Assembly (NCBI RefSeq): GCF_030272615.1
Contig: NC_081407.1
Location: 270,353,870 to 270,417,869 of the forward strand
From: Cryptomeria japonica
Taxonomy: Eukaryota > Streptophyta > Pinopsida > Cupressales > Cupressaceae
Length of the DNA stretch: 64,000 nt
Direction of reading: 5' to 3'
The position numbers and the translations under genes were made by a program. Below, piece by piece: positions 59,400-64,000 of the stretch. Below the pieces are notes generated by a model. The model was not told where the DNA came from, did no database searches, and saw only the letters and a program-made list of their open reading frames with translations. Position 1 is the first letter of the stretch; the number at the start of each line of letters is the position of its first letter.

Positions 59400-60152
59400 A
59401 GTGTTAGCCTCAAATGTAGGTGCACTAGGATTCCCCTTGTTTGCTTTTGGCAGTCTACAACGTTAGCCTCAAATACAGGTGCACTAGGATTCTCCTTGGC
59501 TACTTTTGGGAGTTTGCAATCCTTTTTGACATGTCCATTCTTGCCACAGTTCCAACATTTCACCCTTTTATGTCCTTTGGATTTGGGCTTGGTTTGTCAA
59601 CGCTCAATATTTGCTCTTTTTTGAGTTTTGCCTCTTGCAACAAGAGTTTCATTAGAAGAAGATCCTTGAGTTGTTTCTTGCCTTGAATCTTCAGAGATTA
59701 AAGCAACCACCACATCTTCAAAGATGAACTTCCCACTCGATGCAAAATTATTGAGAGCCATAACCAACTAATCCCAACTATCTGGCAATGAGCATAGTAA
59801 TATTGCTTGTCAATGTGTTGAAATTGTTGAGATGATTTGTGATAAATGAAATGTCATGCATCCTCAAATTATACAATTACCTTTATAACATAATTTTGTT
59901 TGCCAATGACTTCATCTCATACAACTTTGCAAGCTTATTGCATCCTTAAATTGATTCTGCTTGAGATAATTGGATTATTGCTTGTACCATGCTATCCATG
60001 GTATTCCAATTTGACGTGCTCATATTTGTAGGATTTGACGCTCTGTTCCATTCATCCTTCACCAGTAAATCTTGAATCTTAAGCTTCAATAGAGCAATAT
60101 TCAAACCATCAAACTTATGAACCTCAAATCTGGTAACACTATTTCCAGCCAT
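59400..60152 (-). pseudogene. copia element D gag
   Basis: The start ATG is at 60152 (MAGNSVTRFEVHKFDGLN), 41 bp downstream of the PBS. The helical gag core is readable in pieces (QGCNKLAKLYEMKSLANK, then HDISFITNHLNNFNTLTS). The zinc knuckle CWNCGKNGHVKKDC (C-x2-C-x4-H-x4-C) is at about 59519-59560. A 59-bp tandem duplication (59403-59461, 59462-59520) lies just after it. Protease is not found. Confidence 0.85.
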
Positions 60153-60193
60153 TGCTCACTTTTTCGAAACAAACAACTTCTACACAAATAACC

Positions 60194-60209
60194 TATGCTT
60201 TGATTCCAA
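60194..60209 (-). other. primer binding site of copia element D
   Basis: The minus strand reads TTGGAATCAAAGCATA, two bases after the LTR end. It resembles the plant initiator-Met tRNA type (TGGTATCAGAGC) with two changes. Confidence 0.75.
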
Positions 60210-60210
60210 T

Positions 60211-60306
60211 TGTGAGAAAAATAATGAGTACAAACAATTGTAGAGAAGAACGATAACACCACACATGATTTACGTGGAAAACACTGGTAAAAATTACTAT
60301 TTATAG
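60211..60306 (-). mobile_element. 5' LTR fragment of copia element D
   Basis: The inner LTR end TGTGAGAAAA (plus strand) is at 60211. A minus-strand TATA box (CTATAAATAG) is at about 60297-60306 and the first 90 bp match the 3' LTR edge. Similarity was not followed beyond 60306, so the outer boundary (perhaps about 60560) is unproven. Confidence 0.65.
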
Positions 60307-63232
60307 TATGTTTCCTAACAAAAGTAGCTAAGAAGGCCATAATGACTCAACAGTTGCTAAATGAGAATCCATGATGACTCAACCATGGCTAGATGAGAGT
60401 CCAATTTGGACTTCACAATCTCTTGGCCCCAACTTTGTAGTAAGACTGCGAAAGCAAGGTAGGTGGGGCAATTGGGTTGGGTTGCAAGGATGCCCCACTA
60501 AATTGTGTTATATTTTATCTCACTTTAATGAAATCTTTAAAAAATGTGTCAATGATGTACATGTATAGTACAAAATGAGATGCAACCATATCAAATATAT
60601 CATTCAAAAGGAGTTAGATGTTCACAATAGTATCTTCAAGATCATAAAGATTGGAGTTTGCAAATCTGCAATGAATGTTATGAAAACATTATAGTGAGGT
60701 AGATCCAGAAGATATATATAACCTTTTTATAATAAATCATTAACAATTCTTAGTGAAGCAACATTGAACTTGATTAAAGCAAGGAGGCTAAAAAATAAAG
60801 TAAAAACAAATGGTGATGTGAAAATATTGGAGTAAAAGTTTAAATAGAATCAAATTATTCAATCATGAAGTTGACAACAAAATAAGCTTTAAAAAATTCA
60901 AAATTGGGATATTAGAGAGTTGGAGATATGAGACCTTGAATGTCAATTACAATAAGCAAAAACTTAGTTGAGAGGGAGGGAATTAGTATAAGCAAAAAAC
61001 AAAGATATTATTATAGAAGGTACGATTCTAGTAATGAGGGTGAGATGTGAGCTCATGGAGTGTAGTTGTGAAAAGTAAAGGTTTAATATAGAGGGTAATA
61101 TCAGTATTATTTGTGTTGTTAATATTGTGTAAGGTATGTATGTGTCATTAAGGATTACATGTTAAACATTGTGTAGTTAGCATAGTCTATGTATATGCAT
61201 TAAGTTTGAGGGAGAGGGTTATCCCATCATTTCTGCCAAATCCTTCTTGATGGTGACGTGGCAAAGGATTTGGGAAATGAGGACATCTATTACTATAGTG
61301 GTCTAGTTTGAAAATTTTGTGACGCGTGGTCTTCTTTGCTTGACCTTCACATATGGGTCATAGATTCCTTGAAGGCCTTTCATCATAGGTAAATTTGAGC
61401 TCTTCACTTGTGCAAAGGGTCTCATGATTGCTTTTTTTTGCATCTCCAAATGATAAAGATTCGGTGCTTGATAGTAATAGTGAATTTTTTGAAAAATGAA
61501 TAGCTACAAAGGGTAATCAAACCTCTCGAGGAGAAATATATGACCTCTTGTGCATGTCTAAGACAAATGCACAAACCCTTTGGTATGTATGACTTCTTGT
61601 TCATTGTCGAAGAGAAATGAGCGTTTAATTAACTATATAAATTGATGAAACTATTAGATCTTAGAAGATGAAAGTCAGTGTCATAGAAACCTTTTAGACA
61701 ACGTTGTGAGTTCTTTGTTTAGGATGCACATGTTGGTCTAGGATGGTAGTGCATGCAAGTGCTAGTGTCCTGTATAGATAGAACATGAAGATTATCATTG
61801 GAAAGTATTCAACAAGTTGAATGTTGTGTTGAGAACTAAATACTACGGAAATACAAAATGCATGAAATACTAAACATAATTAATGCAATATAATAACGAG
61901 CAAGCAAAGGAGTATCATTGAGATACCATCAATGAAGCTCCAACAAAGGTGACAATCATCTCCAATTGAAACATGCACACAAAAGATTGAGATGAAATGT
62001 TGGGGCTATTGTGTTTTAGAGGTTTGCTTTGGTAAAACCTATGTTTGTGTTTCCACCTCATAAACAACATTTATATGAGATTTTAGACATAAAAGTGAAA
62101 TATGTGCAATTTGCTAATAGACAAAATAGTAGACTAAAAGCAAGAAGCCCAAAGATGAAGTGGAGAAAAATGTTAGGTGGTGAAGTTGTCGTGAATAGAA
62201 AAATGCAAAGAAAAAGCCCAAGAAGTTCAAAGATTGTGCAAGAGATTCAAGAATAGCCAAGAGTTCAAAACAAGGAAAGAATGAATAAAAATGACGACTT
62301 TTAGGAATAAGAATTGTTCAGAAGGATTGATCGAATCTCTAAAAGGGTGACTAGGTTATCCTTGAGTAGTTTTTGTAAAATATTGAATGAAGAATTGAAA
62401 AGTTTTGTGAAAATTGGATTTGCATTTAGTTCCAAGTGTATTCTTCTTGATTGCTTGAGGATAAGTGATCATATTAGCTAGTGTTTCATTCTTATTGGAT
62501 TGTGCAAAAGAAGATGAGACCCCCAAGTTAAATCTAGGAGAGCTTGATACCAAAGCTTTAAACTAAGTTGGTGTATGTTGATTATTCAGAAGTGCAATCC
62601 ATAGATTAGAGAAGGTAGAAAATTTCATCCAAAAATTCTCTCCCTCGATGTTGGGTATAATTTGTTAACGAACATCCTTTAAATATTGTTGTCAAGGAGG
62701 CATAAGTGATTTGAGAAGAAATGGATTGATATAAAGAAGATGGGCACGCATAGGTGGGTGACATTATGGGTGACATTTTTTCCAATAGGATTTCTCCCAC
62801 TATCACCTTTCGTAAACCGGGAGGCAAGCGCTCTATATCAATCTAAACACCAGGCACTCTCGCCTATTCTTTGTAATCATGCCAATAGTTCACCATGGCT
62901 ACTCTGGTTTTCTTGCATTATATTAGCAATCCATGGGAACAATGACTTGGCCCTTAGAGACATGGGACTAATTATGCATTGCTTAGTTTTGTCGTCCCTC
63001 ATTTTCTAGTATAAACATTGTTCTATCACAATTGCTACTTGACCATTTTGCGACACTAATGACTTGACTCCTTTGATTCGCTCTCGAGCATTCTATACCA
63101 ATAGCACTATAATGCACTTTATATGATGCCAGCTGCAACACCTATAAGCTTTGTAAATATGACCAAACATATGCACTCACCTTTGCTGCAATACCTCTTC
63201 TCCGTATCGTGACAAACCAACAAACCAACTTG
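60307..63232. other. no recognised gene
   Basis: AT-rich DNA. Short open frames (e.g. 62029-62256, 62740-63009) show no domain. A minus-strand TTTGGTATCAAGCTCTCC at about 62540-62557 resembles a PBS but has no LTR end beside it. Confidence 0.4.
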
Positions 63233-63640
63233 TTAGTTTCTATTTCGGTTTGCTTGGAACCTTTTAAGAAACTTATTCATGAGTTGATCAAAAGAAAAGA
63301 TAGAGCTGTCGACCAAAGAGCAATACCACTCTAATGAAGTTGCTTTAAGAGATTGGGGAGAATTTCTTTGCCAAAAAATGGTCCTAATAATGGAAGTTAC
63401 TACATAGCATATCGAAAGAACTAAGATGTAATTGTGGATCATTATTGTCATTGAACTTGTCTAAATTTGAATTCTCAACCATTTGGGTAGGGGAGTATTT
63501 AGGATATGCATGACAAGTAGATTGTCATGGTTATTTGGAGCAAGTGGTGGCATAGGCTAAGTTTGTGAGTTGTGATTGCATTTGACACATTGTGATAGGT
63601 TAAAATTAGGACAAGATTAACTAGTGGAGGAGGTGGAGGC
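63233..63640 (-). pseudogene. gypsy-type gag fragment E
   Basis: The minus strand contains WQRNSPQSLKATSLEWYCSL then FSFDQLMNKFLKRFQ, the typical end of the retrotransposon-gag domain, preceded (to about 63640) by a gag N-terminal stretch with MPPLAPNN. The downstream knuckle, protease and RT were not found at 62.3-63.2 kb, so only gag remains, or the rest is too decayed. Confidence 0.7.
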
Positions 63641-64000
63641 ATATTTACCATGCATTATAGAAATATTCCCCATAGTTGTAAAATCATGAACTATGGAGGA
63701 ATGTTGTACCTTGAGGGAGTTTGGGAGACATCGACATTAGTAGTGATGGAAGGTTAGCAATAGTTTATGACCATAGGTACAAACACCTTGGGCATCTAGA
63801 TATTGAGCATGGTCAATGATGTTTGAATGTGTACATTGAGGCAATACAATTGCATTAAATGACACATGTGATTCTAATATATACATCAAGGCTTGCATTA
63901 TGAATGATTTTCTCTCAATAAATGAAACATTTGAAATCCCCTGAGTTCTCTAGGGATTGAACTTTATCGAAGTTGACCCCATCAATAGATTCATGGTCTA
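63641..64000. other. no recognised gene at right edge
   Basis: AT-rich sequence; may be the 5' non-coding part of gag fragment E, whose 5' LTR would lie beyond the window. Confidence 0.35.

Larger units (their letters stand above)
57586..60306 (-). mobile_element. Ty1/copia retrotransposon D, internally deleted
   Basis: On the minus strand the order is part of a 5' LTR, PBS, gag, integrase fragment, connecting region, RT, part of RNase H, then part of a 3' LTR. The two LTR edges share about 90 bp starting TGTGAGAAAAATAA at 57586 and at 60211. At about 2.7 kb it is well below the 4.5-6 kb of intact copia elements; protease, most of integrase and the end of RNase H are gone. Gag-integrase-RT order is diagnostic of Ty1/copia. 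Confidence 0.85.

Noticed and set aside
62538-62560. Minus-strand TTTGGTATCAAGCTC as a copia-type PBS
   Set aside because: Only eight bases match the initiator-Met type and no CA-ended LTR is adjacent.
1-64000. CRISPR arrays, tRNA or rRNA genes
   Set aside because: Regularly spaced motifs (GCGCTA clusters, minisatellites) lack CRISPR repeat length and uniform spacers, and no cloverleaf or rRNA-like segment was recognised by eye; a tRNA scan could not be run.

Overview
The window is nuclear DNA from a seed plant, AT-rich and dominated by old, stop-riddled LTR retrotransposons. One intact intron-containing host gene, a CDKG/CDK11-type protein kinase, is recognisable. Plant-type Ty3/gypsy elements with an extra archaeal-like RNase H, plant-type Ty1/copia remnants, nested insertions and heavy decay suggest a large, slowly purged genome such as a conifer. 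That taxonomic guess is inference; no single sequence proves it.

Layout. (1) 1-13376: minus-strand Ty3/gypsy element 'A' (Tat-like), missing its 3' LTR beyond the left edge. It has a 1426-bp 5' LTR (11951-13376), a PBS, a long leader with two clusters of a GCGCTA motif, an extra ORF-like segment, gag, protease, RT-RNase H, archaeal-type RNase H (aRH) and integrase. (2) 13377-16400: no recognised gene, but a complete 843-bp solo LTR (14918-15760) with 5-bp target duplications. (3) about 16.4-31.07 kb: a second minus-strand element of the same family, 'B', with 3' LTR, polypurine tract and all coding domains. It is cut at its 5' end, and its gag is split by another solo LTR (27412-28184, target duplication ATATC). 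(4) 31.1-36.54 kb: plus-strand Ty3/gypsy element 'C', 5'-truncated, in which the aRH lies before RT instead of after it. It is followed by an antisense ORF (36769-37650) and a degenerate ~4-kb sense ORF ending in a coiled coil (38104-42122). (5) 42.1-48.0 kb: T-rich DNA without a recognised gene. (6) 48034-51854: seven-exon CDKG kinase gene (826 residues when spliced). (7) 51.9-57.5 kb: downstream DNA with two diverged tandem duplications, two exon-like islands and a G-rich tract. (8) 57586-60306: shrunken minus-strand Ty1/copia element 'D' carrying several internal duplications. (9) 60.3-64 kb: mostly unrecognised, with a minus-strand gypsy gag fragment at 63233-63640.

The kinase gene is the only locus likely to make a working cellular protein. 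Every retroelement has stop codons, frameshifts or lost catalytic residues. The least explained signals are the GCGCTA clusters and the PBS-bracketing inverted repeat in element A, the domain order and downstream ORFs of element C, the shared AT-palindrome arrays in three LTRs, and the exon-like islands downstream of the kinase.
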